Source: Monoglobus sp964617455
Lineage (GTDB): Bacteria > Bacillota > Clostridia > Monoglobales > Monoglobaceae
Assembly (NCBI GenBank): GCA_964617455.1
Contig: CAZTYF010000019.1
Location: forward strand, 1-34,524
DNA: 34,524 nt
Direction: 5' to 3'
Positions 16,037 to 24,900 of this stretch are shown here, piece by piece. Below the pieces are notes generated by a model. It did no database searches. It was not told the origin of the DNA and worked only from the letters and a program-made list of their open reading frames with translations. The translations under genes were made by a program, and so were the position numbers. The first letter of the stretch is position 1, and the number at the start of each line of letters is the position of its first letter.

Positions 16037-16612
16037 TCACTCGCCGGGTTTTTTCGGTATTCCCCGACTTATAACGGTGGAACCGTATTTATTTTGCATT
16101 TCCTTGAGAGGGACGCTTTCCTGTCTCCGAGGTTGTCTGTAAGCCTGGCGGGGCATTGTCTGTTCACCCGAGGTGACGCTGCTTTGAGGTTGCGAAATCT
16201 GCCGCTGCTGGGATTGAATCATCCGCAAATTCTCAAGCTCGGTATCCCTTTTGGCAAGCTCAATCTCAAGTTTGTGCATATCCTCTTTGAGGGTTTCGAC
16301 TTCCAATTTCTTTTCCTCAAGTTCTGCGCCGCATTCCCGGGCGTCTTCCATATATTCCGTAATCTCTGTTCTCAGATTGTTGAGAGAATCATTGGCTTTA
16401 AGCACCTCATCCGCCAAATTCATGGCGGCCATAACCGAAAGCATTGCCGTGCTAAGCTGCCCGTTTGTGTTCTTCACTTCGGAAATTTTTTTATTGACCA
16501 AGAGAGCCACCCGCTGAACATATTCCTCGGGCTCATTGCTTACGACAACATATTCCATATTGTTGATTTTAACTTCCATTTTGGTGTTCATATCTCTATT
16601 GACTTCTCCCAT
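16037..16612 (-). CDS. zapA: cell division protein ZapA with long coiled-coil and Q-rich tail
   Basis: Residues 12-90 match ZapA (MEVKINNMEYVVVSNEPEEYVQRVALLVNKKI), the small protein that bundles FtsZ. At 191 residues it is about twice the usual 85-110. After the ZapA domain a coiled coil runs to about 132, followed by a Gln/Pro/Arg-rich, probably disordered tail (QSQQRQISQPQSS). The ATG overlaps the Nudix stop as TAATG and has GGAGGGAGG just upstream. Together with the following U32 gene this reproduces the common zapA-U32 pair. Confidence 0.85.
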   Translation of the reverse strand: MGEVNRDMNTKMEVKINNMEYVVVSNEPEEYVQRVALLVNKKISEVKNTNGQLSTAMLSVMAAMNLADEVLKANDSLNNLRTEITEYMEDARECGAELEEKKLEVETLKEDMHKLEIELAKRDTELENLRMIQSQQRQISQPQSSVTSGEQTMPRQAYRQPRRQESVPLKEMQNKYGSTVISRGIPKKPGE

Positions 16613-17157
16613 TACGATTCCTCCCTCCTTAAATATTCAAGTGCTTTAAAAACACCGAATATGGTTTTCCCATCGTTAATCTCATCGTTCATAATCATAT
16701 CCACTACTCTTGAAATCTTTATATATTCGATATCAAGGAATTCATCCGGGTCAAGATGGGCCTTCCCAGGAATGAGCCCCGTTGCCAAATACAGATGAGT
16801 GACCTCATCCGCAAAACCGGGGGAGGGATACATATGTCCCAGATATATAAAGTTTTTCGCCGTGTATCCGGTCTCCTCGCTAAGCTCGCGAATTCCGCAA
16901 ATTCGATGGTCCTCACCTTTGTCCAATTTCCCGGCAGGCACCTCATATATGGCTTTCTCAATGGGTTTTCTGAATTGCTTGACCATAATTAACTCGTCAT
17001 TGTCGGTTATTGCCACAATTCCTACACCGCCCGGATGCTCGATAATTTCCCGCTCCGCCAAATTGTCGTCGGGCATTTTCACCATGTCAACCCTCAGGCG
17101 GATAATTCGTCCGTTGAATATTTCCTCACGGGAGACGGTGGGTTCATTGTAAATCAT
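16612..17157 (-). CDS. nudF: Nudix hydrolase, ADP-ribose pyrophosphatase type
   Basis: A 181-residue cytoplasmic enzyme expected to split ADP-ribose to AMP and ribose 5-phosphate. A complete Nudix box runs from G76 to Y98: G-x5-E82-x7-R90-E-L-x-E-E-x-G. The flanking GVGIVAITDNDELIMVKQFRKP and YPSPGFADEVTHLYLA are typical of the ADP-ribose subgroup. AAAAGGAG lies eight bases before the ATG. It is the first gene of the division/shape operon. Confidence 0.88.
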   Translation of the reverse strand: MIYNEPTVSREEIFNGRIIRLRVDMVKMPDDNLAEREIIEHPGGVGIVAITDNDELIMVKQFRKPIEKAIYEVPAGKLDKGEDHRICGIRELSEETGYTAKNFIYLGHMYPSPGFADEVTHLYLATGLIPGKAHLDPDEFLDIEYIKISRVVDMIMNDEINDGKTIFGVFKALEYLRREES

Positions 17158-17474
17158 ATATAATCGCTCCTTTTCCCAAAAAGCAGAAAATTTCAGCTTT
17201 CGGAATTAATATCTCCCCAACAATCCTCTGCCGTATATCAATATATTTCAATTCATATCCATAGGATACGGGAAATATTTTAATAGGGTTACATTTATTA
17301 AATCACAAATTGCCAAAAAAATCAAGAGATTTTGACGAATATAGACGGGAAGTGTTAAATTTTTTGCTTAAAATATAAATACCAAAAGAATCAGACGAAT
17401 TAAAGGAACCCGGGTATCGATTTGACTTATATATTTATATAGATTTTTCGATAAGGTATTTCCCGTAAAACATA
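17158..17474. other. divergent intergenic region, AT-rich
   Basis: About 320 bases lie between the Nudix gene and the importer promoters. On the minus strand TTGTGA (17308-17303) and TATTAA (17285-17280) with 17-base spacing are a weak candidate for the operon promoter. TATCGA near 17415 and TCGATA near 17450 form the ends of a long AT-rich inverted repeat. No gene is visible. Confidence 0.4.
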
Positions 17475-17503
17475 TTGACAAACTTGGTTTTGGCTGATAT
17501 AAT
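17475..17503 (+). promoter_or_regulatory. importer promoter P1
   Basis: TTGACA (17475-17480) and TATAAT (17498-17503) are both perfect and separated by exactly 17 bases. Transcription would start near 17510, inside the -35 box of P2. Confidence 0.8.
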
Positions 17504-17508
17504 TGCCC

Positions 17509-17536
17509 TTGACAATTTCAAGAAACCGTATATAAT
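17509..17536 (+). promoter_or_regulatory. importer promoter P2
   Basis: TTGACA (17509-17514) and TATAAT (17531-17536) are again perfect, with 16-base spacing. The start point would be near 17543, about 34 bases before the first permease ATG. Confidence 0.75.
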
Positions 17537-17576
17537 GTCATACAATAGTACTGTGAGAAAATTGGCAGGTGATTTG

Positions 17577-18236
17577 ATGAATTGGGATTTTATCCTGAAG
17601 TATCTCCCGTTGTATGAGACTGCGGCTCTGCTTACGGTTAAAATCGGTCTTATCGGAATTGTTCTGGCTGTCGTGATAGGTTTTTTGTGTGCAGCGACGC
17701 AATTTTTTAAAGTACCGATACTCAGACGCATCGTTGCCGTATATATCGAAATAAGCCGCAACACCCCGTTGCTAATCCAGTTGTTTTTTATATACTATGC
17801 ACTGCCCAAGGTGGGACTCGGTATGAGTGCCGAACTGTGCGGAGTTATCGGTTTGGCGTTCTTGGGCGGCAGCTATATGGCAGAAGCTTTCAGGAGCGGC
17901 CTGGAATCGGTGGACTCGGTTCAAATGGAAAGTGCTCTCAGCCTCGGTATGGAGAAATCCCAAGGGTTGCGATATGTGGTTCTGCCCCAGGCAATGTCCG
18001 TCAGCGTTCCGGCTTTCGTGGCAAACGTCATTTTTTTGCTCAAGGAGACCAGCGTCTTCAGCGCCATAAGCCTTATGGACCTGATGTTCACCGCAAAGGA
18101 TTTGATCGGCCAATATTATAAAACCACGGAAAGTCTTTTCCTTTTGGTTGTGTTCTATTTGATTATTCTTTTGCCGGTGTCGATTTTGGGAAGCTTGGCG
18201 GAAAGGAGGCTGCGCCATGCCGGATTTGGGTCTTGA
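17577..18236 (+). CDS. polar amino-acid ABC importer permease 1
   Basis: A 219-residue HisM/GlnP-family inner-membrane subunit that forms half of the pore. It has about five membrane segments. ETAALLTVKIGLIGIVLAVVIG near the start is the family signature, and FRSGLESVDSVQMESALSLGM near residue 110 is the EAA loop that contacts the ATPase. The ATG at 17577 is chosen because AGGTGAT lies just upstream and family members begin here; an earlier in-frame start at 17475 falls inside promoter P1. The 3' end overlaps the next permease by 20 bases, so the two are translationally coupled. Confidence 0.9.
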   Translation: MNWDFILKYLPLYETAALLTVKIGLIGIVLAVVIGFLCAATQFFKVPILRRIVAVYIEISRNTPLLIQLFFIYYALPKVGLGMSAELCGVIGLAFLGGSYMAEAFRSGLESVDSVQMESALSLGMEKSQGLRYVVLPQAMSVSVPAFVANVIFLLKETSVFSAISLMDLMFTAKDLIGQYYKTTESLFLLVVFYLIILLPVSILGSLAERRLRHAGFGS

Positions 18237-18924
18237 TGTGCTGTTCAAAGGCAAAAATATGCTTCGCCTTTTGGGTGGACTTTGGGTAGCGGTGAAAATA
18301 AGCCTCATTTCGGTGGCATTCAGTATTCCACTAGGTATTCTTTTGGGCATAATTATGACTTGGAAGAACCCCATTACAAAAACGGTGACTCGCATATATT
18401 TGGAATTTATCAGGATTATGCCGCAGCTTGTTTTGCTGTTTATAGTCTTTTTCGGTTCGACGGGCACATTCGGATGGGATATTTCAGGAGAACTTGCTTC
18501 GGTTATCGTCTTCACCGCTTGGGGAACCGCAGAAATGGGAGACTTGGTGCGGGGCGCTCTGATAAGCATACCAAAGCACCAGTATGAAAGCAGCGCCGCC
18601 CTTGCACTCAGCACATCCCAAACATATTTTTATATTATAATACCTCAGACGGTGCGCAGGCTGATTCCTCTTTCGATAAATTTGGTCACCCGAATGGTGA
18701 AAACCACCAGCCTTGTACTGATGATAGGAGTTGTGGAGGTGTTGAAAGTTGCCCAGCAAATCATAGAGGCAAACCGTATGACAAGTCCAAATGCCGCTTT
18801 CGGAGTATACTTGGTTGTGTTTATTATGTATTTTATGATTTGCTGGCCCATAAGTATGATGGCACGATATTTGGAGAAGAAATGGGGTGTAGACCGTGGC
18901 GGAAGTGTTGCTCAGAGTAAATAA
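18217..18924 (+). CDS. polar amino-acid ABC importer permease 2
   Basis: A 235-residue second permease of the same family, pairing with the upstream one. It has about five membrane segments, the N-terminal GGLWVAVKISLISVAFSIPLG signature and the EAA loop VRGALISIPKHQYESSAALAL. GGAGG nine bases before the ATG sets the start, inside the end of permease 1. Its own end overlaps the ATPase gene by 29 bases. Confidence 0.9.
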   Translation: MPDLGLDVLFKGKNMLRLLGGLWVAVKISLISVAFSIPLGILLGIIMTWKNPITKTVTRIYLEFIRIMPQLVLLFIVFFGSTGTFGWDISGELASVIVFTAWGTAEMGDLVRGALISIPKHQYESSAALALSTSQTYFYIIIPQTVRRLIPLSINLVTRMVKTTSLVLMIGVVEVLKVAQQIIEANRMTSPNAAFGVYLVVFIMYFMICWPISMMARYLEKKWGVDRGGSVAQSK

Positions 18925-19645
18925 CTTGGTAAAAAAGTTCGATGACCACACTGTGCTGGACGGTATAAGCTTTGAAGTTCACCGAGGCGAGGTAATCGTT
19001 GTGGTAGGTCCCAGCGGCTGCGGCAAAAGCACCCTGTTGCGCTGCATAAACGCTCTTGAACCTATACAGAGCGGCAGCGTGGAGTTGGACGGCGCGCCGA
19101 TTGTGTACGGCAGTAAAAACCTCGCAAAAATGCGGCAACAAATTGGAATGGTTTTTCAAAGCTATGACCTTTTCCCTCATATGAACGTTATTGACAACAT
19201 CCTATTGGCACCTATCAAGGTGCAAAAAAGGCAGAAATCGGAGGTTCGCAAGGAGGCAATGGAACTCCTGCGGCGCATAGGCCTTGAGGACAGGGCGGAG
19301 AGCTACCCTCGCCAACTCTCCGGAGGGCAAAAACAGCGGGTGGCTATCGTTCGAGCTCTCTGTATGCATCCCGTGCTGATGCTCTTTGATGAAGTCACAG
19401 CCGCTCTTGACCCGGAAATGGTGCGAGAGGTTTTGGATGTTATGTTAGGTCTTGCGAAACAAGGCCGCACTATGATTATCGTAACCCACGAAATGCAATT
19501 CGCACGGGCCATAGCGGACAGGGTACTTTTTATTGACAACGGGAAGATAATGGAAGATTCCGATCCGGACACCTTCTTTGAAAATCCCGCATCCGACAGA
19601 GCAAAGCAATTTTTAAATATTTTTAATTTTGAAAGGAGTAAATAA
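18896..19645 (+). CDS. polar amino-acid ABC importer ATPase (GlnQ-like)
   Basis: A 249-residue cytoplasmic ATPase. Walker A GPSGCGKST is at 38-46, Q-loop FQSYDLFPH at 88, signature LSGGQKQR at 141-148, Walker B LMLFDEVTAALDP at 161-173 and the switch His in VTHEM near 198. The start is GTG at 18896, with GGGGTG nine bases upstream. It closely resembles the GlnQ/HisP group, so the substrate is probably a polar amino acid; the exact one cannot be read from this subunit. Confidence 0.92.
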   Translation: MAEVLLRVNNLVKKFDDHTVLDGISFEVHRGEVIVVVGPSGCGKSTLLRCINALEPIQSGSVELDGAPIVYGSKNLAKMRQQIGMVFQSYDLFPHMNVIDNILLAPIKVQKRQKSEVRKEAMELLRRIGLEDRAESYPRQLSGGQKQRVAIVRALCMHPVLMLFDEVTAALDPEMVREVLDVMLGLAKQGRTMIIVTHEMQFARAIADRVLFIDNGKIMEDSDPDTFFENPASDRAKQFLNIFNFERSK

Positions 19646-19648
19646 ACT

Positions 19649-20548
19649 ATGAAAATTTTTAGGAAATCGGTAGCAATCCTACTGGCGACATTGATGATAT
19701 TGGCTCTTGCAGCCTGCGGAGCGAAAGATGACACGAACACAGCTCAAAACAATGAAGCTCAAAATGACGAAACAAGCGGTTCATTCCGCACTCTTGACGA
19801 AATCAGGGAGGATGGCACAATCAACATCGGTGTATTCTCCGACAAAAATCCCTTTGGCTATGTGGACGAAAACGGCGAATACCAAGGATATGACGTATAT
19901 TTTGCCAATCGCATAGGAGAAGATTTGGGCGTTGATGTGAACTTTGTTTCCACAGAGGCAGCAAACCGCATTGAGTATCTCAAAACCGGAAAAGTTGACG
20001 TTATTCTTGCCAACTTTACGGTAACAGCCGAAAGGGCCGAGGAAGTTGATTTTGCCCTGCCTTATATGAATGTGGCCTTGGGCGTTGTTTCTCCCGACAG
20101 CAGAGTTATCACAAGTCTTGACGAACTGACGGAAAATGACGAGGTTATTGTGATTTCCGGAACTACCGCCGAAACGTATCTCACGGAAAACAATCCCGAA
20201 ATCAAACTTCAAAAATATGACACCTATGCAAATGCGAAAAATGCTTTGGAAAACGGAAACGGAGTCGCCTGGGCCAATGACAACACGGAGGTCATAGCCT
20301 ATGCTCTGCAGAACCCGGGCTATACTGTTGGCATTCCCACCTTAGGCAGCAATGATACCATCGCACCGGCAGTATCCAAGGGTAATGACACATTGCTCGG
20401 CTGGATAAACGACGAGATTAAAGCATTGGGTGACGAAAACTTCTTCCACGCCGACTATGAGGCAACTTTGGTTGACACCTACGGCACCGAATATGAGGAA
20501 AGCTTGGTGGTTGAGGGGGGAAGTCCCGCAGGAAACAGCGCAGAATAA
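19649..20548 (+). CDS. amino-acid-binding lipoprotein of the importer
   Basis: A 299-residue solute-binding protein. Residues 1-22 are a lipoprotein signal with lipobox LAAC at Cys23, followed by an Asn/Glu-rich linker. The binding domain has the family 3 pattern: INIGVFSDKNPFGYVDENGEYQGYDVYFANRIG, then KTGKVDVILANFTVTAERAEEVDFALPYM. It captures substrate outside the membrane and hands it to the two permeases. AAAGGAG lies nine bases before the ATG, and only three bases separate it from the ATPase gene. Substrate is not determinable here; Glu/Gln, Cys or basic amino acids are all possible. Confidence 0.9.
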   Translation: MKIFRKSVAILLATLMILALAACGAKDDTNTAQNNEAQNDETSGSFRTLDEIREDGTINIGVFSDKNPFGYVDENGEYQGYDVYFANRIGEDLGVDVNFVSTEAANRIEYLKTGKVDVILANFTVTAERAEEVDFALPYMNVALGVVSPDSRVITSLDELTENDEVIVISGTTAETYLTENNPEIKLQKYDTYANAKNALENGNGVAWANDNTEVIAYALQNPGYTVGIPTLGSNDTIAPAVSKGNDTLLGWINDEIKALGDENFFHADYEATLVDTYGTEYEESLVVEGGSPAGNSAE

Positions 20549-20571
20549 ATATCACACAAAATAACACGGTC

Positions 20572-20602
20572 AAGGCCTCGACGGTGTACCCGGCGAGGCC
20601 TT
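20572..20602. terminator. bidirectional terminator after the importer operon
   Basis: AAGGCCTCG (20572-20580) pairs perfectly with CGAGGCCTT (20594-20602) across a 13-base loop, followed by TT on the plus strand. It lies 24 bases after the binding-protein stop and 24 bases after the converging small gene's stop at 20627, so it serves both. Confidence 0.75.
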
Positions 20603-20626
20603 TTGCGCCATATTTGCGCCAATTCT

Positions 20627-20851
20627 TTAATCCTGTTTCCGTGAGTATGGATAACCTTTCAACTGAGCCATTTCCGGAAATTCTGCTGCAACCATATCTT
20701 GCTGCTCGCCCGTTAGCTTGTCCCATTCTGACCAAAAATCATATATTGTTTTCTTGTCAAAACTGAAATCAAAACGTCCTCGTTTAAGGTCGTCTTTTAC
20801 ATATATCCATATTTTATCAGATGGATTTTCTTTGTAAAACTCATTTCGCAT
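20627..20851 (-). CDS. small acidic protein of unknown function (DUF7675-like)
   Basis: A 74-residue soluble protein beginning MRNEFYKENPSDKIWIYV and containing FDFSFDKKTIYDFW and LTGEQQDMVAAEFPEM. The pattern FYK-NP-DKIW, FSFDKK and LT-EQ is one I associate with a small family of uncharacterised Clostridia proteins (DUF7675), but I am not certain. The ATG at 20851 lies eight bases after the stop of another tiny frame on the same strand, with no obvious Shine-Dalgarno, so translation may be coupled. No function is assigned. Confidence 0.55.
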   Translation of the reverse strand: MRNEFYKENPSDKIWIYVKDDLKRGRFDFSFDKKTIYDFWSEWDKLTGEQQDMVAAEFPEMAQLKGYPYSRKQD

Positions 20852-20859
20852 AATACTTG

Positions 20860-20970
20860 TCAATCCCACAAAACTTTCGTTACTATACCATTTTCGTCCT
20901 TCGTTTCATTGGGATAATTCTCTAAAATTTCATAATAGTGCGGGACTTCAGCTTCACTTTCGCCATCCAC
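20860..20970 (-). CDS. 36-residue hypothetical protein upstream of the DUF7675-like gene
   Basis: A short frame starts with GTG at 20970 and reads VDGESEAEVPHYYEILENYP through KDENGIVTKVLWD. The composition is protein-like (acidic, aromatic, no stop-rich bias). AAGAG lies six bases before the GTG, and a good promoter sits 20 bases further upstream. The stop is eight bases before the next ATG, forming a bicistron. It could be a complete tiny protein or the C-terminal remnant of a larger gene. I do not recognise the family. Confidence 0.4.
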   Translation of the reverse strand: MDGESEAEVPHYYEILENYPNETKDENGIVTKVLWD

Positions 20971-20990
20971 TGATTGCTCTTGACACTTTT

Positions 20991-21019
20991 ATTTTACCGC
21001 TATCCTCGCTATTCGTCAA
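20991..21019 (-). promoter_or_regulatory. promoter of the small bicistron
   Basis: On the minus strand TTGACG (21019-21014) and TAAAAT (20996-20991) are 17 bases apart. Transcription would start near 20984, only about 14 bases before the GTG at 20970. Confidence 0.5.
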
Positions 21020-21286
21020 TTGTTTTTTGAATTATTAACAGATTGCTCTGAGATTGCACTGTTGCCTTGGTTACTGCATCTGTCGTATCGGTTCAAAGAT
21101 AGTTTCAATTTTTATATCATACCGTTCCTTTTTTCTTGATCTGCTCGGCTCTCTCGCCGGGCGTAGCGAAGGAATAATTTTTTGTAATAAGTATGATATA
21201 TGTTCCTCAATAAAACTAATATTTGGCGTGAAGTATATTTGCAATTTAATTAAAATTTTAACGAAAATAAATAATTAAAAATATGC
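21020..21286. other. noncoding AT-rich spacer
   Basis: This spacer separates the two divergently transcribed units. I see no gene, RNA motif or strong repeat in it. Confidence 0.4.
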
Positions 21287-21315
21287 TTGACAGTTTGCGA
21301 GAGATATGATAAAAT
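21287..21315 (+). promoter_or_regulatory. promoter of the giant surface-protein gene
   Basis: TTGACA (21287-21292) and TAAAAT (21310-21315) are 17 bases apart, giving a leader of about 105 bases before the ATG at 21427. AAGGAGG lies in front of that ATG. Confidence 0.7.
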
Positions 21316-21426
21316 ATCTGAAAATAGCGTAAAACCGTGCATCGGTCGATTCGCTTTAATGTAATTGTTTGTGAAAAAAAATAAAATAAATCCTAAAAAA
21401 ACACACAAAGAAGGAGGAAAACCTTT

Positions 21427-21894
21427 ATGAAATCAAAACGAATTCTCGCATTGATTTTGTCTGTTTGCATGATTGCAAGCGCTTTGGGTATGCCTGTTTT
21501 CGCTGCGGGCGATGATGACATATCCGTCCCCGAAAGTGCCGCAGAAGTGCTTACCGACGTTGATGCGGGAGCAGAGGCCGAGACCGAAACCGAAGCCGAA
21601 CCTCCGGTTGAGGAGACGGAAGATGCGACCGAAAGCGGATCGGAAGCAATTCCCGAAGAGCAGACTGATGTTGCCGATATGAGCAGCAATCGTTTCGAAG
21701 GTCTCACAGGTGAACAAATTCTTAAGGTCTTCAATCAAACATCCGAAGGCCTGGCTTCTCTTTTGAGCGGAATAACCGAAGAAGAGTGGACAACTATTAA
21801 CAGCATCCTCACCGATGACGAAAAAGCTGTTCTTGACAGCATTATTTCTGTAGACGGGGGGGGGGCTCCCCAACAAATAACGAGTCCGAAATAG
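21427..21894 (+). CDS. signal-peptide N-terminus of the giant SLH protein (frameshifted at G10)
   Basis: The frame starts with ATG after AAGGAGG and encodes a classic signal peptide (MKSKRILALILSVCMIASAL, cleavage after PVFA). An Ala/Glu-rich acidic linker follows, then a short helical region (NRFEGLTGEQILKVF, SGITEEEWTTI). Just past a run of ten G at 21856-21865 it reads into a stop after 155 residues. If the run had 8 or 11 G, the reading would pass without a stop through GSPTNNESEIELAS into the 10-kb frame that follows. I therefore regard this as the 5' end of one gene interrupted by homopolymer slippage, real or from sequencing. The body downstream has no signal peptide of its own. Confidence 0.85.
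   Translation: MKSKRILALILSVCMIASALGMPVFAAGDDDISVPESAAEVLTDVDAGAEAETETEAEPPVEETEDATESGSEAIPEEQTDVADMSSNRFEGLTGEQILKVFNQTSEGLASLLSGITEEEWTTINSILTDDEKAVLDSIISVDGGGAPQQITSPK
21856..21865 (+). repeat. G10 homopolymer at the frameshift
   Basis: Ten consecutive G lie where the signal-peptide frame and the giant frame part. Eight or eleven G restore one continuous reading frame; nine or ten do not. Such tracts are slippage hot spots both in cells and in sequencing. Confidence 0.95.
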
Positions 21895-21917
21895 AACTCG
21901 CGTCTATTGATGGTAAT

Positions 21918-24900
21918 GTGCCCCTAAGCGAGGCAACCAAGTCCTATCTCGCCGCCCACGCCGGAACCTATGTAACCGAAAAAGATAATTATGTTGTTGG
22001 CGATAACACATACGAAGGAAGCCGCTGGTCAATTGTAATTTCTGATGCCGGCGATAATATTCAGTTGTTCCATAATGACGAGGACACCGGCGCTACCGTA
22101 ACAGCAATACAGGTTTCTAATCCAGACACCGGCATTATTTCGAACATAACATTCAGTAATGATGATGAATGGTTCCAGGCGAACGGCACAAACGCACAAT
22201 CACTTACCTTTGTTTGGAATCAAGCCGGATATATTACGATGCCGAATGTAATTGTGTATGACGACCAGCGTTCAGCTCAATACAAATTTTCAAATGCCGT
22301 TCATATGTACAATCGTGACAAACTTCAAGCCTTTTTTGCTGAGTTTACCGATACATACGATATAAACGACAATTCGGGTTGGCAACTTGAAATTGATCGC
22401 AATGGTCAGCCCAAATTGATTCAACCGGGCGAGGGCGCGGAAAAATCATTTATCGATTATGTAAATTTTGGCACCACCGAGGAAACATACGGTGATGTCG
22501 CATCTATTGTATTTTCAAACCCCAAATGGTATAACAATGCGGGTACAAACGCCTATCAAACATTGACTCTTTCGTGGTCACCCACGGTAAGCACAACTGT
22601 CTCTCCACAGCCGGAAGGCGGTTTTAAGCGCAATGTTTTTGTACCAAATAATTTCTCTATCTATAATCAAGATCAGACATTAATAAATCATTTCGTTACA
22701 AACAATATGTTTGTACCCAAAACCACCGAAACATATGATCGGACGTATTTTAAAAATTATGCCGGCACATATGAAATTTCGGCGGATCTTGGTGAGCACT
22801 ATGATGAAGCTCTGAAAGATTGGAAACTTGAAATCGACGAAGACGGTATTGTTACCATGCAATACAAGAAGGAAGGGCACAAATACAGAGCTGTGATGAC
22901 CGGTGCCGCTAATCGTCCATGCACAAATGCTGATGATTCAAAGACCGATAAGCAGTATGTGGCAACAATGATAGTTTACGCCGAAGATTATTACACAACC
23001 GAGGCAATGACCGATGACGCCTTTTTGACACTTAGTTGGCAGATTAACACTGCCGCTAAAAACGTGTCCGAAGGCGAGGGCGCATGGAGGTTTGAAATTT
23101 CACCTGCGAATCTTTACAGAGCCGGTGCAGAACCGGGAATCGGTGAACTTTTGCACATCTCAAGGATTTACTGCGACCATGCCGAGAATTATATCGGCAA
23201 GGCAGAATCATTCCTCAAAAATTATGCCGGAACATATTACTATAACTATGACAATGCTCCCGGCGAATATATGGAAATCACAACAGACGGTAGTGTAAAC
23301 TGGTTCTACTATGACGGTTCTACCATCGTAAAACACACACCGGTGCATTATAATTTCAGTTCCTTTAATTACTTGAACGGTGAGCCGAGCGCCGACAATC
23401 AGTGGACGGTAAACTATATGATTTTCTCGGACGGTAATTGGTATGACAACAATGAAAGGACGTCGGTTAATGACAGAAGAACTGTCACGATGTATTTCAA
23501 CTGTGATAATGAATCTTTCTATTCTGATAAGAATTATTCGATTTATTCGGCCAAGAACGGCGATGCTCCCGGAACCCTTTTGAGGACATTTAATGCTTAT
23601 GGCGTTGGAAACGGTGGTGGAGATCGAGAGAGATATAACCGCTATGACAGAGTTATTGAGTATTTAAACGGGCTCCCCAAGGAATACAGCCTAAATGATA
23701 ATTCCGGCTGGAAAATCACCATTGATGACAAAGGACAGCCCACCCTCACAAACGGCGATGCTATGACTGCAGGGAATATTAAGATTAAGACAATTAATTA
23801 TAATCTAAGCACCGATCCCGAAGAATATCCCAAATCAAAAACAGGCCTTAAATCGTTCACATTTACCAGCTCCGATTGGTATAATCAGCAGGGCGCTCAA
23901 AATTACCAAACAATTACTCCCGCATGGGCACCGCCTGTGTCTGGGCAAAAGGATTCGAAGGAACATCCCAATGGTTTTGAGCGGTATGCATTCAACGTTG
24001 ATGGCACCCTTTGGAGCGGATCGCCGGAAGTCGATGATAGCGAATCTCCATCTCCGCTTATACACGATGCGCGGCTCAAGACTTTCAGAGGAAATTATAC
24101 CTACTTTGCTGCGGACGGCGGCTACGCCAACGAATATTTCAAAAATTATCAGGGTGAGTATATGTTGGAACCGGGATTTGGTGCCAACTATAATGAGCTT
24201 TACAACAATTGGAAGATAGTTATCGATGAGTATGGCTCGGTTTCTTTGGTAACCAACGATGGCACCTACAAAGCAACACTTTCAGCTTGTGCCAGAACCG
24301 TGGGAGCCGATGCGGACGGCGTTCAGGTGGACGATAAAATCATTCCTTCTGTCAGCCAAATGTTAGTATATATGCCCGGATATTATGCGGATGAGGCTTG
24401 CACATTGCCGGCGTATCTGACTCTGAATTGGCAAGTGGGTACCGGTAACACCGCCAAAGAGCATAAAGGTGAGGGTCTCAAGTATTTTACGGCGAACGGT
24501 ACTTTATTGTATCAGCCCGATGCGGACGGCAATGGTTCAGCCGAAAAATTCAAGGCTCCTACCTTATACTTTATGCACACCGACTATCAGAACTATTACA
24601 AAAACTACTTCAAGCAATATGCCGGAACATATATACTTAATACTACAACAAAGCTTGAAAACAACACACCGGAAGATCCTTCGGATGATTATGAGAGAAT
24701 AGTGATAGATCCGGAAGGAAATCCCACACTCTATGCTTTCAACGGTAAGGAATATAAAGCTGCATTTGTTCCGGTTAATGATTGGAACAAATATCTTGTT
24801 GACCCCAACGATCCGACGGTCTATCCGGGTTATGTAAGATTTGTTGACGACGAATGGTTCGGTGTGGCAGAAAATCTCGCAAACAATCAATATCCACGCA

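Noticed and set aside
17513..17530. CodY-like box in promoter P2
   Set aside because: AATTTCAAGAAA matches the 15-base consensus at only about ten positions, too weak to claim.
17475..17576. Earlier start for the first permease
   Set aside because: The upstream in-frame start lies in promoter P1, and the extra 34 residues do not resemble the family; ATG at 17577 has a ribosome site.
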